From Rhizobium leguminosarum (GTDB lineage: Bacteria; Pseudomonadota; Alphaproteobacteria; Rhizobiales; Rhizobiaceae): 64,000 bases of DNA. The notes under the pieces were generated by a model. That model was not told the origin of the DNA and ran no database searches. It saw only the letters and a program-made list of their open reading frames with translations. The stretch covers positions 1,034,159 to 1,098,158 of the forward strand of contig NZ_CP025013.1 in assembly GCF_002953715.1 (NCBI RefSeq), read 5' to 3'. How positions within the stretch are numbered: the stretch's first letter is position 1; each line of letters starts with the position of its first letter. Below, piece by piece: positions 16,988 to 26,277 of the stretch. The position numbers and the translations under genes were made by a program.

Positions 16988-18097
16988 ATGTCGCATACGA
17001 TTACCCCAGCCGTCAGCCCTGTGGTGGGCACGACGGTTCAGCGCGCCGCCGCCAGGCGCGGTCGGCTGCTGCTCTTCGCTGCGACCATCTTATTGTTCGC
17101 CGTCCTCATTCTCCAGATCCTCGATGCGAGCGGGGTCACGGAGCTCGGCCTCGTCAGCTGGCGACCGCTGCTGTTTGCCTATATCGTCTGGGCGGTGGCA
17201 CTGTGTGCGAGCCAGGTGATGATCCGCGGTGAGGCGGGGCAGCGCGCGGTTTTCGTGCTTCCCGCCGTGCTCTTCACCGTCGCCATGGTGGTTTTCCCGA
17301 CCGTTTTCGGGCTTTATATCGCTTTCACGGATTGGAACCTGAGCGCGGCGGCCGGCCGACGCTTCAACGGGCTGGACAATCTACGCACGCTGTTTGCAGA
17401 CAGGTATTTCTGGAACGCGCTGCTGAACATGGTCTATTATGTTCTTTCGGTCCTCGTTCAATATATCATCGCCTTCGGGCTGGCGCTGCTGCTCAACGCC
17501 GAGATCAAGGCGCGCAAATTCTTCCGCGTCGCCTTTCTTCTACCGCTGATGCTGAGCCCGGTAGCCGTCAGTTGGATGATTGGAAAATCACTCATGGAAT
17601 ACCGGTTCGGCCCGGCGGCGACCCTTGCGCGCCATCTCGGCTGGGACAATCCGGCATTCTTCTCGACGCCGTGGCTCGCGCGCACCTCGATCATGGCGAT
17701 GGATGCCTGGGTGTCGATTCCGTTCATGATGATCCTGCTGCTCGCCGGTCTCCAGGCGCTTCCTTCCGAAATCAAGGAAGCGGCGAAAGTGGATGGAGCG
17801 TCCGGCTGGCAGAGTTTCAAGGAGATTACCTTTCCGCTCATGCTTCCGGTCAGCATGACGGTCGTCATCCTGCGCATCATCTTCCAGCTGAAGCTCGCCG
17901 ATATCGTCATCAACGTCACCGCTGGCGGACCGGGCGGGGCGACGGATACCGTGTCGAGCTTCATCTTCCGCGAATATCGTGACCGTTCCAATGTCGGCTA
18001 CGGCACCATGCTTGCGGAATTCTATCTCGTCATCATCATCATCTTCGTCGCGCTCATCCTGAAAGGGGCGAGCCGATGGATGCAACGTGAAAATTGA
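16988..18097 (+). CDS. CUT1 sugar ABC transporter permease (UgpA/MalF type)
   Basis: The 369-residue membrane protein has about eight hydrophobic segments, the first pair near residues 27-75. The cytoplasmic EAA loop reads EIKEAAKVDGASGWQSFKEITFPLM. The ATG at 16988 is preferred to an in-frame ATG at 16931 because it fits the normal N-terminus. It overlaps the GTG at which the following permease frame opens. It pairs with that permease to form the transport channel. Confidence 0.9.
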   Translation: MSHTITPAVSPVVGTTVQRAAARRGRLLLFAATILLFAVLILQILDASGVTELGLVSWRPLLFAYIVWAVALCASQVMIRGEAGQRAVFVLPAVLFTVAMVVFPTVFGLYIAFTDWNLSAAAGRRFNGLDNLRTLFADRYFWNALLNMVYYVLSVLVQYIIAFGLALLLNAEIKARKFFRVAFLLPLMLSPVAVSWMIGKSLMEYRFGPAATLARHLGWDNPAFFSTPWLARTSIMAMDAWVSIPFMMILLLAGLQALPSEIKEAAKVDGASGWQSFKEITFPLMLPVSMTVVILRIIFQLKLADIVINVTAGGPGGATDTVSSFIFREYRDRSNVGYGTMLAEFYLVIIIIFVALILKGASRWMQREN

Positions 18098-18107
18098 GGC
18101 GAAGCCC

Positions 18108-19031
18108 ATGGCGATCATCGCTGAAACATCCGATAGGCGGGGGAGCCTCTGGTCGCGGCGCCCGCAATTCCTGACCAACAGCCTGCTGATCTATGCGGCT
18201 CTGGTCTTCTGGGCCTTCATCTCGCTCTTCCCGATTTACTGGACGATCACGACCTCGTTCAAGACAGCGGTCAACGTGACGCAGGGGCATCTGATCCCGT
18301 TCGTGGACTTTACGCCGGACTGGAAAGGCTGGCGCTCGCTCGGCCTCTCGCCGGATACGATCCTGGCGCCATCGACTGTGCGCGACGAGTTCATCCGTCG
18401 CTTTTTCAACAGTATCGTGGCGTCAGCGGGGGCGTCGTTCCTGGCGGTGCTCATCGGTTCGCTGGCGGCCTATGGGCTCAGCCGGTTCACCTATAAATTC
18501 CTTTGGATGGCGAACAAGGACATTTCCTTCTTCTTCCTGTCGCAGTTGATCCTGCCGCCGGTCGTGCTCGCCATGCCGTTCCTGGTTCTCTACAAACACC
18601 TGATGCTGCTCGATACGCTGATCGGCCTCATTCTTATCTACACGCTGATGGTGCTGCCGATCGTGATATGGATCATGCGCGACCAGTTCGATACCATCCC
18701 GGTCGAGCTGGAACAGGCGGCACTGGTTGACGGCTGCTCGATCTGGGGTGCTTTCCTACGGATCGTCCTGCCGATCGCACTGCCCGGCATGGTGGCAGCT
18801 TTCATCCTTTCGGTCATTCTCTGCTGGAACGAATATTTCTTTGCAGCGCTGCTGACGAGTTCGAATGCAAAAACGCTGCCGGTGATGGTGGCAAGCCAGA
18901 CGGGGTCGCAGGGGATCAACTGGTGGTCGATGGCCGCCATCGCCACGGCGGCGATCATGCCGCTGGTGCTCGTCGGCATTTTCCTGGAGCGTTACATTGT
19001 GAAGGGCCTGACGGCGGGCGCCGTCAAATAA
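18108..19031 (+). CDS. CUT1 sugar ABC transporter permease (UgpE/MalG type)
   Basis: The 307-residue membrane protein has six transmembrane helices and the EAA loop ELEQAALVDGCSIWGAFLRIVLP. The C-terminal ERYIVKGLTAGAVK is the standard ending of this permease class. GAGGCGAAGCCC before the ATG at 18108 favours that start. A GTG at 18087, overlapping the previous gene, is the alternative. The fucU-like and kinase genes follow within 25 bases. Confidence 0.9.
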   Translation: MAIIAETSDRRGSLWSRRPQFLTNSLLIYAALVFWAFISLFPIYWTITTSFKTAVNVTQGHLIPFVDFTPDWKGWRSLGLSPDTILAPSTVRDEFIRRFFNSIVASAGASFLAVLIGSLAAYGLSRFTYKFLWMANKDISFFFLSQLILPPVVLAMPFLVLYKHLMLLDTLIGLILIYTLMVLPIVIWIMRDQFDTIPVELEQAALVDGCSIWGAFLRIVLPIALPGMVAAFILSVILCWNEYFFAALLTSSNAKTLPVMVASQTGSQGINWWSMAAIATAAIMPLVLVGIFLERYIVKGLTAGAVK

Positions 19032-19053
19032 AGGCACGAGGAGGATATTTTTA

Positions 19054-19509
19054 ATGCTCAAAAATCTTGACCCGGCGCTCAATGCAGACGTGCTGCACGC
19101 CTTGCGCTCCATGGGGCATGGGGACACGCTGGTCGTGTCCGATACCAATTTCCCGAGCGACAGCGTGGCCCGCCAGACGGTGGTCGGCAGGCAGCTCAGC
19201 ATGGCCAATCTCTCGGCACCGCAGGCGATCCGTGCGATCCTCTCTGTGCTGCCACTCGACACGCCGCTCCAGAATTCCGCCGGCCGCATGGAAGTCATGG
19301 GCGCGCCGGGGGAGGTGCCGGCGGTACAAAGCGAGGTGCAGGCGGAGATCGACCGGGCGGAAGGGAAACCTTCGCCCATGTACGGCATCGAGCGCTTCGC
19401 CTTCTACGACCTCGCCAAGCAGGCCTATTGCGTAATCTCGACTGGCGAGACGCGGTTCTATGGCTGCTTCCTGTTCACCAAGGGCGTCATCCCACCTGCA
19501 GGCGTGTGA
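19054..19509 (+). CDS. RbsD/FucU-family sugar mutarotase (paralogue 2)
   Basis: The 151-residue protein has the same architecture as the copy at 13282-13722: MLKNLDPALNADVLHALRSMGHGDTLVVSDTN at the N-terminus and ERFAFYDLAKQAYCVIS...YGCFLFTKGVI at the C-terminus. The MGHGD histidine is kept. GAGGAGG precedes the ATG. It lies between the transporter permease and a PfkB kinase, where a mutarotase would supply the anomer the kinase uses. Confidence 0.9.
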   Translation: MLKNLDPALNADVLHALRSMGHGDTLVVSDTNFPSDSVARQTVVGRQLSMANLSAPQAIRAILSVLPLDTPLQNSAGRMEVMGAPGEVPAVQSEVQAEIDRAEGKPSPMYGIERFAFYDLAKQAYCVISTGETRFYGCFLFTKGVIPPAGV

Positions 19510-19519
19510 GGTGTCAGCC

Positions 19520-20440
19520 ATGAGAACCGGAATTTCCATTCTCGGCATTTTTGTCGCCGACACCGCCTATCTCGCGCCGCGCATGCCGGCTCTGGGGGAA
19601 ACCATCGCCGGCAGCGGCTTTTCCGTCGGTCCAGGCGGCAAGGGATCCAATCAGGCGGTGGCTGCCGCGCGTGCCGGAGCCGCCGTGTCCTTCATTTCGA
19701 AGATCGGTCGCGACACATTCGGCGATCTGGCGCTCAAGACCTATGAGCAGGCCGGCGTGACGGCGAAGCTGACCGTCATGGACGACAAGCCGACAGGGGC
19801 TGCCTTCATCTATGTCAACGACCGCACCGGCGACAACGCTATCATCGTCTATGCCGGAGCAGCCGGCACGATCGGCGTCGAGGATGTCGAGGGAGCGCGC
19901 GAGACGATCGAGCGATCCGTTGTGTTCATCACCCAACTGGAACAGCCTGCACCCGCGGCCCATCGGGCGCTCGATATCGCAAGGAAGGCCGGCGTCACCA
20001 CGATTTTCAACCCCGCACCAGCGGGCGTCTTTCCAGCGGAGATCTACCGGCTCTGCGACTATATCATCCCGAACGAGACAGAAGCCGCGGCCCTGGTCGG
20101 CTTTCCGATCGAAACGCTAGACGATGCGAAGCGCGCAGCTGACGTGTTTTTGGCGCAGGGAGTGGGTGCGGCGGTCATCACGCTCGGCGCCCGGGGCGTG
20201 TTGTTTCACAATGCCGGGCAGTCGGCTCATGTGCCGGCCGTCTCCTGCGGCCCGGTCATCGATACGACCGGCGCCGGCGATGCCTTCGTCGGCGGTTTTG
20301 CAGCAGCACTTGCGCGAGGCGCGCCGCCGCTCGATGCTGTCCGCTTCGGCTGCGCCACTGCCGGCATTGCCGTGACGAGACGCGGGACGGCGCCTGCCAT
20401 GCCCACGCTTGCCGAGATCGAGGCCGTAATGGCCGGCTGA
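19520..20440 (+). CDS. PfkB-family carbohydrate kinase (ribokinase-like)
   Basis: The 306-residue kinase has both PfkB signatures. The N-terminal GGKGSNQAVAAARAGA lies near residue 40, and the C-terminal DTTGAGDAFVGGFAAAL carries the catalytic Asp in GAGD. The NPAPA motif of ribokinases is present (IFNPAPAGVFP). Substrate is therefore probably ribose or a similar free sugar, phosphorylated with ATP in the cytoplasm. GTGAGG 8 to 13 bases before the ATG supports the start at 19520. It closes the CUT1 operon. Confidence 0.9.
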   Translation: MRTGISILGIFVADTAYLAPRMPALGETIAGSGFSVGPGGKGSNQAVAAARAGAAVSFISKIGRDTFGDLALKTYEQAGVTAKLTVMDDKPTGAAFIYVNDRTGDNAIIVYAGAAGTIGVEDVEGARETIERSVVFITQLEQPAPAAHRALDIARKAGVTTIFNPAPAGVFPAEIYRLCDYIIPNETEAAALVGFPIETLDDAKRAADVFLAQGVGAAVITLGARGVLFHNAGQSAHVPAVSCGPVIDTTGAGDAFVGGFAAALARGAPPLDAVRFGCATAGIAVTRRGTAPAMPTLAEIEAVMAG

Positions 20441-20620
20441 CGCCGACATCCTGCCGGTGCAGGCGGCCCATCTGGGCCCTTTTCGAATTCCATCCAGCCA
20501 AGGCTGCCAATACCGGCGGCGGGCTTCCGCACGCCGGTGCTTTGGCGAGGGAGGCGAGGGCGGAAGCAGATATCTCCGACGCGGCCGACAACGAATTAAT
20601 GCATTGCACAACACTTATAA

Positions 20621-20649
20621 CTTTACAAATATAAATTAATCTGTGAAGT
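20621..20649 (+). promoter_or_regulatory. Shared 29-base element, copy B (upstream of isomerase/CUT2 operon)
   Basis: CTTTACAAATATAAA followed by TTAATC and TGTGAAGT repeats the element at 13917-13945, with identical 21-base spacing between its two conserved ends. It ends 32 bases before the GTG of the isomerase gene, inside an AT-rich stretch that stands out from the surrounding GC-rich DNA. It may be the core promoter and operator of the second sugar operon. Confidence 0.5.
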
Positions 20650-20681
20650 AGTGTGCATAGCGACTGAAGTGAGCCAGAGCC

Positions 20682-21662
20682 GTGACCCAATTGAAATTCG
20701 CCACCCGCCTTAATTCTTTTGCCTCGAAGCCAAGGGCCGAATGGCCGGATCTTTCCGGCAAGCCGACCGTCCTGCAAATGGCGACGCGCGCTGCCAAGGT
20801 CGATGGTCTAACCGATCTCGATCTCAATTATCCTGACCATGTGGCCGACGATCCTGCCGTCCTGGCGCGTCAGATCGGTGATCTCGGCCTGGCCATCAAC
20901 GGTTTCGCCATGCGCTATTATACCAATCCGGCCTTCAAGATCGGTGCTTTCACCAATCCCGATTCGGCGGTTCGCCGCGAAGCGATCGATCTCACCAAGA
21001 AGGGCATCGACTCAGCCCGCGCCGCCGGCAGCAGGCTGATGACGATCTGGCTCGGCCAGGATGGTTTCGATTATGCCTTCCAGGCGGATTATCATACGCT
21101 TTGGCAACACGAAATTGAGGGAATTCGTGAAGTTTGCCTGCATGATCCCGACTGCGCGATCAGCATCGAGTACAAGCCGAACGAACCGCGCTCCTACAGC
21201 CTGATGCCCGACTGCGCAACCACGCTCCTGGCGATCAAGGATGTCGACATGCCCAATCTCGGCGTCACGCTGGACTTTGCCCATGTGCTCTATGCCGACG
21301 AGCAACCAGCCTTCGCAGCAGCTCTCATTGCCCGCTACAGCCGCGTTCTGGGCGTTCATCTCAATGACGGCTATGCCAAACGCGACGACGGTCTGATGGT
21401 CGGCGCGGTGCATACCCAGCAGACGATCGAGCTTCTGCGTCAGATCCGCAAGGACGGTTATGACGGCGCGATCTATTTCGACACGTTCCCCGATATGACC
21501 GGTCTCGATCCGGTTCACGAATGCGAGGTGAACATCCAGACCGTCAAGCGGATGCTGACGGTGGTGGATCGCCTCGAGCAGGACAATCGCCTTTCCGGGG
21601 CGATTGACCGACAGGATGCAGTCTCTGCGCAGGCGGTTGTCCAGGAACTCATGCTCGGCTGA
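20682..21662 (+). CDS. Xylose-isomerase-like TIM-barrel sugar isomerase/epimerase
   Basis: The 326-residue protein belongs to the AP-endonuclease-2/xylose isomerase-like barrel group. Metal-ligand positions are visible at SIEYKPNEP (Glu), VTLDFAHVL (Asp, His), GVHLNDGYAK (His, Asp) and IYFDTFPD. These proteins isomerise or epimerise sugars or sugar phosphates using a divalent metal. The start is a GTG. No strong ribosome site is visible, so the start is moderately certain. It is the first gene of a run with a ribose-type transporter, an RpiR regulator and a kinase. Confidence 0.85.
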   Translation: MTQLKFATRLNSFASKPRAEWPDLSGKPTVLQMATRAAKVDGLTDLDLNYPDHVADDPAVLARQIGDLGLAINGFAMRYYTNPAFKIGAFTNPDSAVRREAIDLTKKGIDSARAAGSRLMTIWLGQDGFDYAFQADYHTLWQHEIEGIREVCLHDPDCAISIEYKPNEPRSYSLMPDCATTLLAIKDVDMPNLGVTLDFAHVLYADEQPAFAAALIARYSRVLGVHLNDGYAKRDDGLMVGAVHTQQTIELLRQIRKDGYDGAIYFDTFPDMTGLDPVHECEVNIQTVKRMLTVVDRLEQDNRLSGAIDRQDAVSAQAVVQELMLG

Positions 21663-21756
21663 ACTGCCTGACCGTCAACATACCCTGAATTTCTACGATC
21701 CTTGAAACCCAAGGCATGCCGGAGGCGTGCCGATCGACACTATCCGGGAGGAACCG

Positions 21757-22821
21757 ATGACGACCTTTTTGAAGACGACCCTTGCTGCCGGCATTGCCGC
21801 CAGCCTCCTGTTCGGCGCGGCCGTCGCGCAGGGACTCGCGCCCCTCAATTCCGATACCGAAAAGGACCGTATGGACTGGTCGGAACTCGAAGCCAAGCTT
21901 GGCGCGCTCCCCAAGCTGCCCGAAGGCACGAAGGCCGGCGCCGTTTCCAAGACACTGACGAACGAATACTGGCGCTCGCTGGGCGAAGGCTACGCGGCCC
22001 TCGGCAAGAAGGTCAACGTTCCCGTCGTTTATCAGGCGGCCCAGAGCGAGGGTGACCAGCTCGGCCAGCTGACCATCGCCGAGGGCATGATCACGCAGGG
22101 CTATAACGTCTTGCTCGTCTCTCCGCAGACGGACGCCAACCTGCAGCCGGTCATCGAGCAGGCCAAGGCGGCCAATATTCCGGTCGTCAACGTCAACGAT
22201 GCCGTCATTCCGCAGGCCGAGCATTATGTCGGCAACGTCCAGCGCGACAATGGCGTGCGTGTGGCCAAATGGTTCATCGAGCATCGTCCCGAGGGCGGCA
22301 AGGTCGCCATCATTGAAGGTCAGGCCGGCGTCTATGCGGCGGTGCAACGCACCGACGGTTTCAAATCGACCATCAGCGAAGGCGGCAAGTTCGAAGTCGT
22401 CGCCAGCGTTCCGGGAAATTGGGATCGTCAGACGTCCTACGATGCCGCAACCAACATCCTTAACCAGCATCCCGACCTGGTCGGCTTCTATGCCAACAAT
22501 GACGGCATGGCCCTCGGCATCGTCGAGGCCGTGAAAGCCGCAGGCCTCCAGGGCAAAGTCGCCGTTTTCGGCACCGACGGCATCTCTGACGCTTATGCTT
22601 CGATCAAGGCCGGCGAACTGACCGGCACGGTCGACAGCTTCCCGGTCCTGACCGGCGAAGTGGCGCTCGAGGCCGCGCTGCGCCTGGTTGCCGGCCAGAA
22701 GCTGCCGCGCGTGGTGGCGACCCCGCAGGCCCTCATCACTGCCGACAATCTCAGCCGCTATCAGGGTGCGGGCGTCGATCTCCGGGCGGTGCTGATGGAA
22801 GATGCCAAGGCAGCCAAGTAA
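21757..22821 (+). CDS. Ribose-type (CUT2) ABC transporter substrate-binding protein
   Basis: The 354-residue protein has a Sec signal (MTTFLKTTLAAGIAASLLFG, cleavage after AVAQ) and a periplasmic-binding type-I core. Visible landmarks are VSPQTDANLQPVIEQAKAANIPVVNVND, FYANNDGMALGIVEAVKAAG and VFGTDGISDAYASIKAGELTGTVDS, all typical of RbsB-like proteins. GGGAGGA precedes the ATG at 21757. About 55 residues between the signal and the first lobe are extra compared with E. coli RbsB. It works with the ATPase and permease directly downstream. Confidence 0.92.
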   Translation: MTTFLKTTLAAGIAASLLFGAAVAQGLAPLNSDTEKDRMDWSELEAKLGALPKLPEGTKAGAVSKTLTNEYWRSLGEGYAALGKKVNVPVVYQAAQSEGDQLGQLTIAEGMITQGYNVLLVSPQTDANLQPVIEQAKAANIPVVNVNDAVIPQAEHYVGNVQRDNGVRVAKWFIEHRPEGGKVAIIEGQAGVYAAVQRTDGFKSTISEGGKFEVVASVPGNWDRQTSYDAATNILNQHPDLVGFYANNDGMALGIVEAVKAAGLQGKVAVFGTDGISDAYASIKAGELTGTVDSFPVLTGEVALEAALRLVAGQKLPRVVATPQALITADNLSRYQGAGVDLRAVLMEDAKAAK

Positions 22822-22883
22822 CGAACGTCAAAGATGCCGACCGTCAAGGCCGGCATCCCCGCTGTGTTGAAGGAGGTGGAGTG

Positions 22884-24410
22884 ATGGTGCCGCGACTGAG
22901 ATTCGAGACGATCTCCAAGAGCTTTCCCGGTGTGAACGCCCTGGCCGACGTGTCGTTCGACGTTGCAGCCGGCGAGATCCACGGACTTCTCGGCGAAAAC
23001 GGCGCCGGCAAATCCACGCTTCTGCGAATCCTCTCCGGCGTGTTCCGCCCGACCTCGGGAACCGTCTTCGTCGATGGTGAGGCCGTGGCCTTCAAGAAGC
23101 CGATCGATGCCCGCGGCGCGGGCATTGCCATGATTCACCAGGAATTGCAGCAGGTGCCGCATTTGAGCGTCGCTCAGAACATGTTTCTCGGTCATCCGCT
23201 GACCGGTCTGGGTGGTCTTTTCGTCTCCCGCCGTGAGCAGGAGAGCCGCGCGGCGCAAGCCCTCTCGCTGATCGACAGGACTATCGATCCTTCGGCGCCG
23301 ATCTCCTCCCTCAAGGTCGCGCAACGCCAGATCGTAGAGATCGGCCGCGCGTTGCTCGACAAGGCGAAGGTCATCGCCATGGACGAGCCGACGTCGAGCC
23401 TGACGCCGAGCGAGTTCGACCGTCTGGCAGAGGTGGTCGCCAGCCTTTCGGCGAGTGGCGTCTCGATCATCTATGTCTCCCACAAGATGGATGAGGTCTT
23501 CCGCATCTGCCAGCGCGCCAGCGTCATGCGCGACGGCAAGCTCGTCGGCATGGTCGATCTCAAGAGTGCGTCGGAAAAGGACGTGATCGCGATGATGGTC
23601 GGTCGCGAGCTGATGCAGGAGGAACACAATTCCTTCGTCACCGATACGGTCAAGCTCGAGGCGAAGAACCTCTCCTCCGCAACGAAGATCCGCAACGTGT
23701 CGTTCACGCTGCACAAGGGTGAAGTGCTTGGCATTGCCGGGCTCGTGGGCTCCGGTCGCACGGAACTGCTGCGGCTTCTGGCCGGCGCTGATCGCCTGAG
23801 CGAGGGGTCGATCGCCATCGACGGCAGGGCAGTTTGTTTCGCCACCCCGCGGGACGCAATCGCCGCCGGCATCGGTCTCGTGCCGGAAGAGCGCAAGCGG
23901 GAAGGGATCATTCCCCTGCGTCCAGTCAGTACCAACATGGCGCTCGCTTCGCTTTCAAGCTTTTCGTCGGGCGGCATGATCAGCACGGGCAAGCTCCGTG
24001 CGGCCGCACAAGATTTGTTGAAGCGCGTCAATCTGCGGCCGTTTCAACTGGATCGCCCCATCCGCCTTTTCAGCGGGGGCAATCAGCAGAAGGCGATCAT
24101 TGCCCGCTGGCTGGCGGCCAAGTCGCAGATCTTGCTGTTCGACGAGCCCACCCGCGGTATCGATGTCGGCGCCAAGTCCGAGATCTATCATCTGATCGAG
24201 GATCTCGCCCGCGAAGGCCATTCGATCATCGTCGTCTCCTCCGAACTGCCGGAGGTTATCCGGCTCTCGGACCGCGTGCTGGTCATGCGGGAAGGTTCGA
24301 TCGCTGCGGACATTCCACGCGACCAGCTGAGCGAAAGCGCGATCGTCGCGCAGGCCATTCCCGGGGCCAACCCCGGCGCCACCGTCGCCCGCACTGCGAG
24401 CTCCGCGTGA
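22884..24410 (+). CDS. Ribose-type (CUT2) ABC transporter ATPase, two-domain (RbsA type)
   Basis: The 508-residue protein has two ABC domains. The first has Walker A GENGAGKSTLLRI and Walker B VIAMDEPTSSL. The second has a degenerate Walker A (GLVGSGRTELLRL), a signature-like SGGNQQKAIIARWL and Walker B ILLFDEPTRGID. This asymmetry is normal for RbsA and XylG. AAGGAGG at 22870-22876 gives good spacing to the ATG at 22884; a GTG lies just before it at 22881. It lies between the binding protein and the permease. Confidence 0.93.
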   Translation: MVPRLRFETISKSFPGVNALADVSFDVAAGEIHGLLGENGAGKSTLLRILSGVFRPTSGTVFVDGEAVAFKKPIDARGAGIAMIHQELQQVPHLSVAQNMFLGHPLTGLGGLFVSRREQESRAAQALSLIDRTIDPSAPISSLKVAQRQIVEIGRALLDKAKVIAMDEPTSSLTPSEFDRLAEVVASLSASGVSIIYVSHKMDEVFRICQRASVMRDGKLVGMVDLKSASEKDVIAMMVGRELMQEEHNSFVTDTVKLEAKNLSSATKIRNVSFTLHKGEVLGIAGLVGSGRTELLRLLAGADRLSEGSIAIDGRAVCFATPRDAIAAGIGLVPEERKREGIIPLRPVSTNMALASLSSFSSGGMISTGKLRAAAQDLLKRVNLRPFQLDRPIRLFSGGNQQKAIIARWLAAKSQILLFDEPTRGIDVGAKSEIYHLIEDLAREGHSIIVVSSELPEVIRLSDRVLVMREGSIAADIPRDQLSESAIVAQAIPGANPGATVARTASSA

Positions 24411-24427
24411 ACCAGACAGGACACCCA

Positions 24428-25405
24428 ATGACCAGTTCTTCGATTGCATCCGTTAAGCCCGCACCGATCTTTCGCCGCTTCTCGTTTTCGCTCCGCGATG
24501 CCGGAACCCTGATCGGGCTCATCATCATCATGGCCGTGTTTGCCGCGCTCGTTCCTGGCTTCCTCTCCGAACGAAACCTCATCAATATCCTCCAGCAGTC
24601 GAGCATCAATGCGTGCCTTGCGCTCGGCATGACGCTGGTGATCATCTCGGGTGGCATCGATCTATCCGTCGGTCCGACGGCCGCGATCTCCGCCGTCATC
24701 ACCGCGACCCTCCTACTGGCCGGCACGCCGATACCGCTGGCGATCTTCACCGGTCTTGGCGTCGGCGTCGTCTGCGGCTTCATCAACGGCGCGCTCGTCG
24801 CCTATGTCGGCCTGCAGCCGTTCATCGTCACGCTCGGCACGCTCAGCACCTACCGGGCCATCGCGCTCATTTATACCGGCGGAAATCCTGTTCTCGGCAT
24901 TCCCGCGGGCTTCCGCTCGCTCTTCAACGGCAATCTCTTCGGCATTCCGACGCCAGTCATTATCGTCGCTGTCGTTGCGATTGCCGCCTGGATTCTGCTC
25001 AAGAAGACACCGATCGGCGAATATCTGATGGCGGTCGGCGGCAATGAAGAGGCAGCCTATGTAGCCGGCGTTCCGATTGCGCGCACCAAGATCACGGCCT
25101 ATGTCATTTCCGGGGGGCTGGCAGCGCTCGCTTCGCTGATCCTGATCGGGCGTCTGGGGGCTGCCGAGCCTATCCTCGGCAATCTATGGGAACTTGACGC
25201 GATTGCGGCTGCGGCCATCGGCGGCGCTTCGCTGATGGGTGGCAAGGGAAGCATTCTCGGCACGATCCTCGGCGCCATCATCCTTGGTGCGATGCGTAAC
25301 GGTTTGACGCTGATGAACGTTCAAGCCTTCTATCAACTGCTCGCCACCGGCCTTATAATCCTCGTCGCAATGATGATCGATCGCGCGACAAGGGGACGGG
25401 GATGA
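24428..25405 (+). CDS. Ribose-type (CUT2) ABC transporter permease (RbsC type)
   Basis: The 325-residue membrane protein has eight to ten helices. It carries the family motifs LALGMTLVIISGGIDLSVG, AYVGLQPFIVTLGTLS, VGGNEEAAYVAGV and DAIAAAAIGGASLMGGKGS, which identify an RbsC/XylH permease. A longer frame from 23834 overlaps the ATPase and is spurious. The stop overlaps the ATG of the RpiR regulator by four bases. Confidence 0.93.
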   Translation: MTSSSIASVKPAPIFRRFSFSLRDAGTLIGLIIIMAVFAALVPGFLSERNLINILQQSSINACLALGMTLVIISGGIDLSVGPTAAISAVITATLLLAGTPIPLAIFTGLGVGVVCGFINGALVAYVGLQPFIVTLGTLSTYRAIALIYTGGNPVLGIPAGFRSLFNGNLFGIPTPVIIVAVVAIAAWILLKKTPIGEYLMAVGGNEEAAYVAGVPIARTKITAYVISGGLAALASLILIGRLGAAEPILGNLWELDAIAAAAIGGASLMGGKGSILGTILGAIILGAMRNGLTLMNVQAFYQLLATGLIILVAMMIDRATRGRG

Positions 25406-26277
25406 ACGCTGAAAGCTTCGACATGAAGGCCGTCGGGCCACGCATCCGGATGATGATGCCGCTCTTGACGCCGCTCGAAGCAAAGGTCGTCGATACCGTT
25501 TTCGCCATGCGCGATTTCAGTGACGAGACGTCGCTCAAGCAGATCGCGGAGAACGCCGGCGTTTCCGAAGCCATGGTGGTCAAGATCACCAAGAAGCTCG
25601 GCTTCTCCGGTTTCCGTGACTTCCGCTCCGCCGTCAGCCAGTATAATCGCCAGCCGACGGCAGAGATGCATCAGGAACTGTCCGTCGAGGATACGTCGCT
25701 TGAAATCGTCCAGAAAGTGTTTCGCACCTCGATCCACGCCCTTGAGGAAACGCTTGCCATTCTCGATATGGAAGCATTCGACAGGGCGGCGGATCTGATC
25801 CACCAGGCGCGAAACCGCGATTTTTACGGCGTCGGCGGCTCGGCGCAGATCGCGCGGGATGTGGCGCACAAATTTCTTCGAATCGGCGTGCGCGCCAGCG
25901 TCTTCGACGATTCCCACATGATGCTGATGTCGGCCTCGTTGCTGGTGGATGGCGATATCGCCATTGGCTTTTCCCATTCCGGCAACACGATCGCTGTGAT
26001 CGAGGCAATCCAGCTCGCGCGCAGGAACGGTGCGCGCACCATTGCAATCACCAACTACGATTCCTCGGCTCTCGCCCAGTCCGCAGACGTGGTTCTGTGT
26101 TCCACCGCACAAGGTTCACCGCTGATGGGGGAAAATGCCGCAGCGCGCATCGCCCAGCTCAACATACTTGATGCCATCTTCGTGGCCGTCGCCCAGCGCG
26201 ACTATCAGGCAGCCGAACGCAATCTTGAACGCACCATGTCCGCCGTAACGTCCAAACGAAAAGATCGCCTCCCATGA
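25402..26277 (+). CDS. RpiR-family transcriptional regulator (HTH plus SIS domain)
   Basis: The 291-residue protein has an N-terminal RpiR helix-turn-helix at about residues 20-95 (SLKQIAENAGVSEAMVVKIT and GFRDFRSAV). A SIS sugar-phosphate domain follows at about residues 135-265 (FYGVGGSAQIARDV, DIAIGFSHSGNT, IAITNYDSSALAQSADVVL). RpiR proteins sense phosphosugars. Overlaps with both neighbours tie it to the transporter and kinase genes. It is the most likely local regulator of this operon, and possibly of the CUT1 operon that shares the 29-base element. That link is inference. Confidence 0.92.
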   Translation: MNAESFDMKAVGPRIRMMMPLLTPLEAKVVDTVFAMRDFSDETSLKQIAENAGVSEAMVVKITKKLGFSGFRDFRSAVSQYNRQPTAEMHQELSVEDTSLEIVQKVFRTSIHALEETLAILDMEAFDRAADLIHQARNRDFYGVGGSAQIARDVAHKFLRIGVRASVFDDSHMMLMSASLLVDGDIAIGFSHSGNTIAVIEAIQLARRNGARTIAITNYDSSALAQSADVVLCSTAQGSPLMGENAAARIAQLNILDAIFVAVAQRDYQAAERNLERTMSAVTSKRKDRLP

